Positions 1 through 9,544 of a stretch of DNA of 64,000 bases are shown here, one piece after another. Both the position numbers and the translations under genes were made by a program. This stretch comes from Paralvinella palmiformis. Lineage: Eukaryota; Annelida; Polychaeta; Terebellida; Alvinellidae. Under the pieces are notes generated by a model that worked only from the letters and a program-made list of their open reading frames with translations, was not told the origin of the DNA and did no database searches. The DNA is taken from the NCBI GenBank assembly GCA_025642065.1, contig JAODUP010000417.1:531001-595000 (forward strand), read 5' to 3'. Each line of letters begins with the position of its first letter. The first letter of the stretch is position 1.

Positions 1-614
1 ATTAAGCTACACTATGTAAAAAAATAGATTTATGTGTTTATAGTCTCCACTTATTAAAATACATTGCGATATTATAAGTTTCTTATATTACGTAGTAGTG
101 CGTTATTCATACACACGGAAAAAACTATCATAGTTCACGAATGTAGAAAATACAACAAAATGGTAAGCTTCACTTTATATATATTGTTCTCTAGAGAGTG
201 TATACAACTAGACTTATACCGTGTACAATATCCGTAGCAAATCGCATTCCTATGAGACTTATTATTTGTTATTGTTGATTGATGAGGATTACTGTACTAT
301 ATTTTCCTTTAGTCGTTCGCCAACTAGTAATTAAGAACCAATTAGGATTAGGCAACATTGATATATAACCCAGTTTTACTCTGGTATGCCTCTTTTATTT
401 CTTTTTCGCTAAATGCTGACCGTTTGTGTATACTCTTATAAATGCCACCTAGACATATTTACCTCATAATCGAGTCGTTACGTTTTCCTTCAAGACTTGT
501 ATAACACGGTGCAAGAAGAGGAAACACAGGCAAGGATGATAAACTATTTTATGATCTTTTATCTGCTTTATCTTTTTTATTGTCACGGTATACTTCTATT
601 CTCATGTCTGTCTC

Positions 615-659
615 TATGACAGGTGACGAAAGGTGTGCTACCTTTCGTCACCTGTCATA
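615..659. repeat. Perfect 20-bp inverted repeat (hairpin)
   Basis: The arm at 615-634 is the exact reverse complement of the arm at 640-659, with a 5-base loop (GTGCT). The other two copies of module C, near 15,285 and 40,330, match the right arm but have unrelated sequence where the left arm should be. The left arm is therefore a new, templated inversion of the right arm. Confidence 0.95.
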
Positions 660-1713
660 TTTTGTGAATTTTCAGTCCCTGTAGCTGATTCATATTGATC
701 TATATTATCACACCATACAGTAGATAGTCGGATCTGTAGGTAACTACCAGATTAAAGTGTTAATATGAGATCAGTTAACCATGACTGCTATCCGATTTGA
801 CCCCTAGAATACTCATATTAAAAAAGCTTATTACCGGCTGTCCCTATTTAATATTTCTAGACCGCTTGAGATGAGAATGATTGATTGTCATAGCGCTAAC
901 TCAACGTAATAAGATTGCCTATTAATTCTGTTAAGTGCTCCAAAGCCATAAATTCAATGAACTACTTTAACGCAAACTCGATAATGGACTGCAAATTGCA
1001 CTACGTTTAATTCCCCAGTGACTTAATTATTTACAGGATTTAGTCTAAAGATGGATAACAGAATGAGATAACTTGATGGCGTACTTTATGTTAAATTATA
1101 TATTTATGTTGTAGTACTAAGTACAAAAATAAATAATTTTCAAATTTCAAATGATAAAATTTCTTGGATTAAAATGAGCGTTAATTATACCATTTTACAA
1201 TAGGGTAAACATAATGACATGCATTTCACGTTAAAATTGGATCACAATGCCTAATCATGGTAACTACCACGCCAAATAGTTTTCATGCTTAACGCATCGC
1301 TAAACGATGCACTAGGGAAAACTTTTGTAATATCATGTTTAATTATATTTTGCCGATATTAACTTAGGCACACAATTTTATGATGAATGTAAAGATGTTG
1401 TCATTCAAAGGAAATCCTTGCAATATTCGCACATTGTGTTTCAACGTAACATATCGGTTAAAAATATAGGAAATAAAAACAAATTTCAGAGAATAATTAA
1501 GACAAATTAAGGATTGAGATAAAGTAGCTAAATATATTTAGAAAATATACTGTCTGCGTGCTTGAGAAGCATTCTCTCATTAGATAAAGGAACTGTTAAA
1601 TGTGAAATGAATACAGTGAATACTTTTAAATTCATATTTAAAGGAGGTTATATTCTCGTGGGAGTTATGCTTTCATATCCCATACAGGTCCTGATTTTTA
1701 TGTCCTTCTGACA

Positions 1714-1752
1714 TTGACTACGTATTATATTATTTGACTACGTATTATATTA
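1714..1752 (+). repeat. 19-bp direct tandem duplication
   Basis: The 19-mer starting TTGACTACGTATT occurs at 1,714-1,732 and again at 1,734-1,752. The matching stretch of the module C copy near 41,525 has a single diverged version, so the duplication is private to this copy. Confidence 0.85.
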
Positions 1753-2480
1753 AAATTGAAATTAAATATTTTCTCATGAGATTACTGAACAATGACAAAT
1801 ATTATAATTTAAAGGAGATTGTATTCATTATTCACCCTTTCTTGTAGTTAAAAGAATCACTGTCTAATTTTGAAATTGCATTTGTCGTATGGCTTGAAAA
1901 TCTGAGTTAAAAGAATAATATAGGTTGTATAACTGACTGTTTCTTGTGTACATTTGACAATTTTAAGATATAGGAATTTTAAAATAAGTAAAAGTCTATA
2001 TTAGTATGCTAACATGATTACCTAGTACACACATAATTATACTTACTTCACTGCCTTGAATTGTTTTGTATTTTAGACTATTCATTGATAAACTTCACAA
2101 CAACCACAACTATATCTTAGATTGTTTATCCACCAATAAGTGTTTAATCCAGTGGTTCCCTCTGTGACGCTCTACAAGATGTTTCTAATCAGCGATATAG
2201 TTTTTAATGAATATCGGTTGTTTTTGAGGTGATTAGAAACAGCGTAGAGAACACGTTCAAAATAGTACTTGATAACAAAACATAACTGAACTTTCAGAAT
2301 AATATTGATTTATTCTAGTTGATGCGCATATTACTGATCATACGCCATTGTTTTTAATGGCCGAAAATAAATGGTTTCTGATATATGTAAACATACCAAA
2401 GATATAGTTTTTAATCGTTGATGACATTTATATTGATACATAAAATGTGTGTTATTAATAGTGAATAATTATGCTCTCTA

Positions 2481-3030
2481 TTTGTACTAGTTCGTTTCAT
2501 CACGTTTTAAGCTTTATACTCATATATTGCGATATTTACGAAAGTCACATCTCTCAGTTCTTAGAGGGAACTCAGTTCTCAGTTATTTAATTATTCAAAA
2601 ACAAACTTTATTCATCATTTTTAAAACGGACATATACAGACAAAACTACCATCAGGTTTTTTGTGCAATTTAAACAGTAAACCTTCAGATATGGTAATAG
2701 GATAACATAATTAATTTCACCAGCCTTCTGTATAAATGAATTAATTTTGTACGGAAAACGATGATGGCATTACTAATATTAGGTTTAAAGATCACGTGGT
2801 GATGTTCTACTTTAGGCCAATAATCTTCTTCTACTTAATTCAGATTACGTGTTATAATAGGTCTGGAGTAATTAGTCCATGAAAATGTAAGAAATTTCAT
2901 ACGTTTACCATTTTATCTGAAAATAATTCCTGTGTTAATTATGTCCTTATGCAAAAAGCCAATATTCACAGTGCATGAGAAGAGACGGCATTAACATGTT
3001 GAGGCCGACATCGATGTGATTATTCTTACA
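2481..3030. other. AT-rich spacer, nothing recognised
   Basis: This stretch lies between module C and the TATG-rich repeat. I see no open frame of note, no tRNA-like box and no match to the other modules. Confidence 0.6.
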
Positions 3031-3461
3031 AATTCACCAATTTAATGGTGTATATGTATGAGTTTGAGTATTTAATTGTATATGTATGTGTCTGTGTATG
3101 TGTGTGGGTGTGTATGTCTGTATGCATGTATGTATCTATGTATGTATGTACGTATCTATGTATGTATGTATGTATGTCTGTATGCATGTATGTACGTGCT
3201 TATGTATGCATGTATGTATACGTGTATGTATGTATGTATATATATGCATATATATATATATATACAAATTCACCAATTTAATGGTGTATATGTATGAGTT
3301 TGAGTATTTAATTGTATATGTATGTGTCTGTGTATGTGTGTGGGTGTGTATGTCTGTATGCATGTATGTATCTATGTATGTATGTACGTATCTATGTATG
3401 TATGTATGTATGTCTGTATGCATGTATGTACGTGTATGTTATGTATGTATACTTATGTATG

Positions 3462-3493
<32 letters not shown>
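3031..3493. repeat. Recent tandem duplication of a TATG/GT-rich block
   Basis: Two units begin with AATTCACCAATTTAATGGTG at 3,031 and 3,267, an offset of 236 bp. Each continues through a GT-rich and (TATG)n section and ends in (TA)n. The first 165 or so bases appear identical in the two units, including the irregular CTG and ACG interruptions, so the duplication is recent. The long Met-Tyr-Val-Cys frames here are translations of the simple repeat and are not genes. Confidence 0.9.
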
Positions 3494-3498
<5 letters not shown>

Positions 3499-3570
3499 TA
3501 TCTAATATTTATATTTACTATTTCTACCATTTCTAATAACAGATTAAGAAAACCGCTCATTAACTGAGTA

Positions 3571-3795
3571 TAATCAACTGCTGTATCATCAACTACTGTA
3601 TCATCAACTACTGTATCATGAACTACTGTATCATCAACTACTGTATCATCAACTACTGTATCATCAACTACTGTATCATCAACTACTGTATCATCAACTA
3701 CTGTATCATCAACTACTGTATCATCAACTACTGTATCATCAACTACTGTATCATCAACTAATGTATCATCAACTACTGTATCATCAACTACTGTA
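3571..3795. repeat. 15-bp minisatellite, 15 units
   Basis: The unit is TCATCAACTACTGTA. Fifteen copies span exactly 225 bp with no length variation. Variant units are the first (TAATCAACTGCTGTA), one with TCATGAA near 3,616 and one with CTAATGTA near 3,751. Because 15 is a multiple of three, the + frames read as periodic peptides such as Ser-Ser-Thr-Thr-Val, but no start codon or flanking coding sequence supports translation. Confidence 0.98.
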
Positions 3796-3844
3796 TAACG
3801 CGATATTAATTTAAACTTTACGGTAGTTAGTTTATTGGGTTATC

Positions 3845-5175
3845 GTTACTTCTGTCAATTACAGTAAAGGTATTGCTTTATATAGTCCGTTTAAGATTGA
3901 TATGTACGCTATGTATATGAAGTAGGCCATAATTAAGATTCCTGAACAATAAACAGTATTCGATCTTTGGAAGACATCAAGGAGAACACTTACCTTTAAA
4001 AGGTTAGATTCGGTAAATGCAAACCTAGTACGAGTTATAACATTCGCTATACATCTATTCCATCAGACCTGACTAAAGTACCTACATGGTTAATATCCGC
4101 CAAGATCAATCATCTCAGTAATGGACTGCAGAGGGAAATTACAATATATGGTCAGGTGGTGAGAGTTCCATTTACAAATTACTGTCTGTTGTGAGACTGG
4201 CCAGCCACATGCGATGTGGAGTATATTAGGTAGGAAACATAACTTTGTAATATAATGCCTATCTAGAGCCATTACTACAGATTACTTTCTACGCTTCAAA
4301 GCACGTTTAGTTCAAGAAGCGGAAGTTCAAGACCCGGTACAAACCTATAGTAATAAGAGGGAAATATTTTATATGAAGTCAGTAGTATACAAAAGAGGAA
4401 TGCTAAGCCGAAAGCGTTATGTAAATCAAAATAAAACACTTTGTCCGGTCTGTGTACGCCTGTAGTACATAAACAGTACATAAACTGGTGACTTTCTAGC
4501 TAATGTGGCTTTAACAAACCTAAAATAGTTAACAATCTCAAGAAATAGTTGATGATAATAAAACATGTTGACCTTTATCCAATCACGTGACTACCTCTAC
4601 CTAATCCAAGCAGATAGAATGACTAAGACGTTGACAGTAAACTATGCTGTAGTTGATATTCAACGCTAGGAAATATATCTTCATAATATGTGAATGTGTA
4701 GGTGAGGAAGTAATTAGACTAACATCGAAAATCTTGTGTATTTTACTAGAAACTATTTCACACCTTAAGGAACGTATCCAATAGTATTGTGTTCACCGAT
4801 TTTGTTAATGAAATTGAAACGACTATATCCGTGAATAATGTACCTGAAACGTTAATAAATTAAAGAGGGATGTATACTATAGATGTATAGATTGCTGTGA
4901 ATGTTTTAAGATTATCTGTGCTTTTATAAGATAAACAACTTAATGAGAAGTACTAGCATTTACTATGAAGAAAAGAAATTCCCAACAGCTTTTCCGATCT
5001 ATTTGTTCTTTTACGGCAAGTTGTAAAATAACCTGTTGACAAACTGTCTATAATAATGCAATAATGAAACAGTGCTTTATATGTTTAAAGCAACAAAATC
5101 TTTCACATTAGAAGTTGATACTATTATCAGTTATTCCGTTGGATATACTCTCAGAGATAAATTTTCAAATATCTT
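3845..5175 (+). repeat. Module D, unit 1 copy
   Basis: It matches 27,620-28,865 over most of its length, 41,690-42,125 over the first third, and 51,115-51,490 plus 52,505-52,850. Landmarks are the core at 4,061-4,200, GCACGTTTAGTT near 4,304, TCAAAATAAAACACTTTGT near 4,425, AAAACATGTTGACCTTTATCC near 4,560 and GTTGATATTCAACGCT near 4,652. The right end (TTGATACTATTATCAG near 5,114) is also in the unit 3 copy. No product can be assigned. Confidence 0.85.
4061..4200. other. Hyper-conserved 140-bp core of module D
   Basis: Compared by eye with 27,766-27,905, the core has one mismatch (G at 4,099, T at 27,804) and no indel. Sequence just outside it differs at several to many per cent. The unit 4 copy (41,866-42,005) has about 15 differences but keeps the same length. 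On the + strand a frame runs from the SDLTK codons to a TGA at the same place in copies 1, 3 and 4 and reads ...INHLSNGL...VPFTNY. On the minus strand a 60-codon frame with ATG (4,090-4,272) is also open in three copies. Neither strand resembles a protein family I can name. The core may be a SINE-like element, a relic exon or a converted tract. Confidence 0.75.
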
Positions 5176-5809
5176 CAATATTTTAGCCAAAGAAGGTGAA
5201 TTGTTGTAATAAGTATGGTAAAATCGAAGTCTATATATTTCGTCATGCATAGTCTACATATTATGTAGCATTATAGATGCCATATAATAAACGGCACATT
5301 TATGATATTCCTAAAGTATTTAAAATAAATGCTTTCCTGATTAAATTATTTGGAATTTATCCCACAATCACAAACATCCAGTGAATAGAGTATATTTAAT
5401 TTCTAAGACTGGTAAAGTAGTATGTCTTATTTCAGTGAGTCTTCATATTTATAACTGGGGAGTGAAATTAAATGAGCTCCAAGTTAAAACTGTAAGTAGT
5501 TAAATTGATATACTAGTAATAAATGAGGTATGGGATAAAGGTATATTATGATCAATGTCCTTATCGTATTTGTGGTCAATTCAATTCCGGAATTCTGGAA
5601 TTGACTACTTAAAAAAATGGAATTGGAATTGATAACTTTTGAATTGAAATTGAGTTAAAACTTACGTGTGGTTTTACCAAAACGCTGGAACCAAAATGAT
5701 ATAGAACCGTTTTCTGAGCCATTTTACATGTTATTAGATCAAGTTATAAAGCGTTTGATCTCCCATATCATTCACAAACAAATATTCAAAACATATAAAG
5801 TTATAAGAG
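5176..5809. other. D-to-E linker
   Basis: Mostly unassigned AT-rich DNA. The phrase GAGGTATGGGATAAA near 5,525 followed by ATTATGATC recurs near 30,940, so the linker belongs to the macro-unit. A dense patch of AATT words sits at 5,576-5,656. Confidence 0.55.
5576..5656. repeat. GAATTG/GGAATT-rich low-complexity patch
   Basis: About 80 bp with roughly ten AATT words in variants of GGAATTG and GAATTGA. It includes a short palindrome (AATTCCGGAATT) flanked by GTCAATTC and its complement GAATTGAC. The patch is missing from the matching region near 30,960, so it is a local insertion or expansion. Confidence 0.7.
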
Positions 5810-6125
5810 TGAATGCCTCAATAATCATTGTTGTCCTGATGTATGCTTACACTCTAGGATAGTCCATGAAATAATAAAGTAAGGGAAGCAATATGTGCCT
5901 AGGGCGTACTGTTATTTATAAATGGAACGTCCACCAGGTTTTCATACATGGCCTCGGCTTTCTATAGTTCATTACTGATATGATTGAATTCTGAGGAAAA
6001 GTCGTCTTCCGTCTTCTCAATCGGTCCTATCTGTATCACGTTACAAACATATTATACAAACATATGTCGATCAGGAATTACACTTTCTCTACGAATAATA
6101 ATTAGATGCTTATTTTAAATATTTT
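5810..6125 (+). repeat. Module E, unit 1 copy (contains inverted D core)
   Basis: It matches 18,410-18,850 and 42,380-42,900. Shared landmarks are GTCCTGATGTATGCTTAC, AATGGAACGTCCACCAG, TCCATTACTGATATGATTGA and, at the right, GATCAGGAATTACACT. The middle (about 5,905-5,990) is a diverged inverted copy of the D core: reverse-complemented, it reads NH-x-SN ... VPF-x-N in one frame with the same codon spacing as D. No gene call is supported. Confidence 0.8.
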
Positions 6126-6194
6126 GTTCATATTTAATTCAATTAATCCACACACAATGATATTACTTTATCATTAGGAAGGTAAATGATTAAA

Positions 6195-6960
6195 TATATT
6201 GTTACGTATTACTATATTAGAGTTTAATTATTTAATAGCGAAAAGTATATATGAGGCTATGTTGAGTATAATGCAAGTTGGGAATGAAATATATTTAGGG
6301 AACAAATGGTGGCATGTTCCAAGAAGAGCGGAAGCATATATTACTGGTTCCATTTACAAATTGTTTTCTCTCACATGGTATTATGTTTTGGTCATATAGA
6401 GATATACAGCAAATACGTCGCCCTTTGGATATATATCTTACATCTACTGCTATTCATAGTTCATGTATTTTTAAAAAGATTGTGCTTAAGCTATTGGCCA
6501 TGGCGTAACACAGAGTATTGGGGGTGGATTACATTAATATTTATGCATATAATAGGATGAGAATACTTTATGCATCACTAATTAAATACTAAAATCATTG
6601 AGGATTAAGTTGATTGCTACTATCACGAATTGTTTTCAAAAATCACTTAAACTTCGATTCAACAGTATTTACTCTATTACATAGACTGAGCTATTAGTAG
6701 CCTGTAGCAGTCGTTAAAGATACCCAGATGGAAAAATAAGATGGATTAGATATCTAATTTCCTTCATTTTACATTCTTTTGCCTTGATATTTGATAAATA
6801 TCATTAAATTAACTTGTCATAGATCTAGGAGATTGAATGTTTAGGTAGGGCATACCAGTTTTTAATATAGAGGATCCGAAACATTTAATGTGTTATGGTT
6901 AAAGAAAATGTGCCTACCTGCATATGTGTTAAACTCCTGAGATTAATTTGAGGCAAAAGT
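6195..6960 (+). repeat. Module F, unit 1 copy
   Basis: It matches 19,620-20,090, more weakly 43,430-43,635 and, degraded, 62,190-62,400. Landmarks are AAAGTATATATGAGG, AAATGGTGGC then GTTCC, GGTTCCATTTACAAATTG and ATATACAGCAAA. The right part (GAGGATCCGAAAC near 6,870, then TGCATATGTGTTA) matches 19,948-20,010. Three overlapping frames of 64-84 codons are open here, but none is conserved in the other copies beyond about 20 codons, so I do not call a gene. Confidence 0.8.
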
Positions 6961-6985
6961 AAAAATATATATAGATAATATTATA

Positions 6986-6988
<3 letters not shown>

Positions 6989-7046
<58 letters not shown>
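6989..7046. repeat. (TA)n microsatellite
   Basis: About 29 uninterrupted TA units immediately right of module F. Confidence 0.97.
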
Positions 7047-7049
<3 letters not shown>

Positions 7050-7149
7050 GTTTATTTAAAATATTCAGTTTCTTAAGCTACATTCCTGCCTTACTTATTA
7101 AAATAGTCTGGATTAATATGGATCGTTTGGTCAGTACATTACGATACCA

Positions 7150-7308
7150 TCTTAGCGGTTCCAAAGTGTCCTAGAGTGGTGAGACATTACACATGTCTCA
7201 GCAAGAAAAGTCGCCACTCTGGATTCAGTCCCCTGAAGAAACGTCCAGAGTTTGAATTCACGGATCGAGATTCTCTGTGCCTGTGCCTTATTATACACAG
7301 CTAAAAAC
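7150..7308 (+). repeat. Module G, unit 1 copy (right end only)
   Basis: This holds the right terminal 150 bp of module G: GGTGAGACATTACACATGTC, AGAAAAGTCGCCACTCTGG, GAAACGTCCAGAGTTTGAA and TTATACACAGCTAAAA, ending directly in (CA)n. Better copies are at 20,205, 31,140 (long) and, reversed, 8,566. It contains a 7-bp-stem hairpin at 7,181-7,199 (GAGACAT and ATGTCTC around TACAC). No coding capacity was seen. Confidence 0.85.
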
Positions 7309-7332
7309 ACACACACACACACGCACACACAG

Positions 7333-7365
<33 letters not shown>

Positions 7366-7402
7366 TCACACACACACACACACGCACGCACGCACACACA
7401 CA
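7309..7402. repeat. (CA)n microsatellite at module G edge
   Basis: CA repeats with scattered GCAC and AGAC interruptions. The array starts exactly at the end of module G, as it does at 20,350 and 32,307 and, in reversed form, before 8,566. Confidence 0.97.
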
Positions 7403-7409
7403 CAGAGAC

Positions 7410-7960
7410 ACGAGTGAGTGCAATGGGGATGAACGGTTCAATTGCCGGGCTCGATTTACTCGCTGATAACCAGAACGTCCATGTGAGCCATATTTAATCC
7501 GAACGTATTTAACACTAATTTTCCTAGAATACTGAATCCTGATCGATGGGATGATAGTTGATGCATAATAAAAAAAAATCACTTATCCCGAGATACGTAA
7601 TGGAAGTTAAATCCAAAGTTGGATTCAGATGACTAAAACGATGTCGAAGAGATAATTGAAGAAGATTGTTATTGTATGTTGACAAGATATGAGGGGACTG
7701 TTGGCTCCTCTATCCAATCATATAGTTATATTACTATCGAACGGCATAGTTAATATGTCTAAAAGGCGATGTCGCTTACATTTACGTTTGCTTACTTTAT
7801 GTGGCTATATACCCTGTCTATTTGTTTTATTATATCTCTCTTGTGTAAATAGTGAGTGCATTACGTATAATTATTTTTCGCTCCAACTAATTGTGGTCTG
7901 AGACAACTGCGCGACGGGAAGCATAATCGGAAAGTTCCATTTACACATTAGAACGCTTGG
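7410..7960 (+). repeat. Module H, unit 1 copy
   Basis: It matches 13,690-14,250, 20,470-20,960 and 32,455-33,105. Landmarks are GTGAGTGCAATGGGGATGAA, TTTACTCGCTGATAAC, TTTAATCCGAACG, TCCTAGAATACTGAATCCTG and TTGGCTCCTCTATCCAATC. A 70-codon frame (7,689-7,901) is not kept in the other copies. The right end carries the motif GTTCCATTTACACATT at 7,934-7,949, a variant of the D/F core motif. Confidence 0.8.
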
Positions 7961-7980
7961 TATATTTATCAATTGACGCC

Positions 7981-7981
7981 A

Positions 7982-8030
<49 letters not shown>
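7981..8030. repeat. (TA)n microsatellite between H and I
   Basis: TA repeats ending in a short (TTTTTA)-like tract to about 8,055. Confidence 0.95.
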
Positions 8031-8034
<4 letters not shown>

Positions 8035-8049
8035 TATTTTTATTTTTTT

Positions 8050-8437
8050 ATTTATATAAATAAGTTAAGTGAGTGAAAAATGCAATCAAATATTCACTAC
8101 AATAAATACTTTATACTACTCAGCTCTGTCACATCACACTAATTTAATAAGTCACTGCTATATCCACATTATAGACAATTTCACGGAGATGTGTACAAAG
8201 GCAGCTTTTAGAATTATTGCGATCAGAAATCCCTCGAGAGGAGTAATGTGAAATGATATGATTAATCTAAATGACCGTTACATCCTCTGTTGTGTAACGT
8301 TTAATTAATTGCTTAGATAGAATACGGCTGTTTGGGTATCTCCTGTCAGTATTATTATCAATGAATCATTTTATGAACAAGGATTTCTCTAAAATAAGTT
8401 GATTTTCTTCAACCGTGTATTGTGTTTAGTAGGGACG

Positions 8438-8440
<3 letters not shown>
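8050..8440 (+). repeat. Module I, unit 1 copy
   Basis: It matches 14,255-14,462 and 33,110-33,510. Shared phrases are CAATCAAATATTCACTACAA, TATATCCACATTATAGACAA, GCGATCAGAAATCCCTCGAG, GTCAGTATTATTATCAATGAA and TTGATTTTCTTCAACCG. Non-coding. Confidence 0.8.
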
Positions 8441-8442
<2 letters not shown>

Positions 8443-8520
<78 letters not shown>

Positions 8521-8565
8521 ATGTGTGTGTGTGTATATGTATGTATGTGTGTGTGTGTGTGTGTT
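8443..8565. repeat. Compound (TA)n-(GT)n microsatellite
   Basis: About 35 TA units, then GT/TATG repeats ending at the edge of the reversed module G (GTTTTAGCTGTGTATAATAA). Confidence 0.97.
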
Positions 8566-9530
8566 TTAGCTGTGTATAATAAAGCACAAGCACAGAGAAT
8601 ATCGAACCGTGAATTCAAACTATCGTATCTTCAGGGGACTGAATCCAGAGTGGCGACTTTTCTTGCTGAGACATGTGTAATGTCTCACCAGTCCCTAAGC
8701 TGCCAAACAAAAACAAAAAGCGAATCACCTACAGCCGTGGAGTTTGGGAGTAGAACACCCATGTCAGATCACTGCAGTATTGAGAATGTTTAGATTAATT
8801 ATCTGAGCAGCCCTGTTTGTAGCTATTTTCAATTGCTGGATTTTTCTTCAAAGCAATATTATATAAACGATATAACCCATTTCTCAGTCTTAAAAGGCCA
8901 GTTTTTACAAGAGGCAGGCATCACGTAGCGACTAATATTAAAATGTTTAGCTTAATTTATATTTAAAGATTGACATCTGCGCTGAAGCAGACTGTAATAG
9001 CGTGTCATAACTTCGGTACTGTTAAAACAATGTTATCATTTTCAAACTTGACTTAATGTTTGCTATTCTAACTATTAGAGTAATAACTTTCTTAAACGGT
9101 ATTTATGATAAGCAGATTACAGCTAATCTTGAATGAAAGAGTACAAACCTGATATAACTGGAAATAACTGGACATAAAGTTGTTATATAAAACAGACCAA
9201 CCGCGCGAGCTGTTTCCAATGCCACCACTCAAGAAGCGATGCAATATTTATATTCCTTAGTCAGGAGTACTTATAATGCTTTAAGAGCGTACGGTGCCTG
9301 CTACAGTCATCTAAATGCTGGATAACCAGGCCAAACACATAAACGGCGTCCCTCCACAGACGCAAATAGTACATGGAATATACAGCTCTAGATAAATTTT
9401 CTTTAATGTGGGGACCGGGAAATATATTATCCACAAACAGCAAACGGAACTTTCTCAACCGTACCATAATATGCCTTGTGATATTTGCTGGAGGGTCAAA
9501 TACTTCATAAACATATAAATCCAATAAATA
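8566..9530 (-). repeat. Module G, reversed long copy
   Basis: The full-looking copy of G in reverse orientation. In order it has TAGCTGTGTATAATAAAGCA, GCGACTTTTCTTGCTGAGAC, AGCGAATCACCTACAGCCGT, CAGGCATCACGTAGCGAC, ATCTGCGCTGAAGCAGACTG and TATATAAAACAGACCAACCG, then GATAACCAGGCCAAACACAT. The same order, reverse-complemented, occupies 31,140-32,305. An 87-codon minus-strand frame (9,261-9,524) has no recognisable domain, and the related copy near 31,440 has a 1-base indel and stops in it. This copy lies in a larger inverted segment that ends near 10,850. Confidence 0.85.
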
Positions 9531-9544
9531 CTATGACCTACTCG

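Larger units (their letters stand above)
1..2480 (+). repeat. Module C, unit 1 copy
   Basis: A non-coding block that recurs colinearly at 14,905-16,440 and 39,605-41,640. Shared landmarks are the phrase around 441 (AATGCCACC, then TATTTACCTCAT), the stretch 660-840 (ATACAGTAGATA, then GATCAGTTAACCATGACTG), and 1,855-2,130 (GAATCACTGTCTAAT, GCATTTGTCGTATGGC, CACTGATAAAC-like end). It is cut by the window start, so its left end is unknown. No open frame is shared between copies, so it does not look coding. Two local rearrangements are private to this copy: a 20-bp-armed hairpin at 615-659 and a 19-bp direct duplication at 1,714-1,752. Confidence 0.8.

Noticed and set aside
3045..3505. Long frames rich in Met-Tyr-Val-Cys
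   Set aside because: They are translations of GT and TATG repeats in several overlapping frames. The same happens at every CA/GT/TA array in the window, for example 7,152-7,582, 12,015-12,506, 16,453-16,849, 18,154-18,441, 34,254-34,512, 44,745-45,102 and 62,604-62,905.
9261..9524. 87-codon minus-strand frame in module G (…IFPGPHIKENLSRAVYS…)
   Set aside because: The partner copy near 31,420-31,500 has a 1-base indel and stop codons in the same stretch, and no domain is recognisable. It is treated as non-coding repeat.
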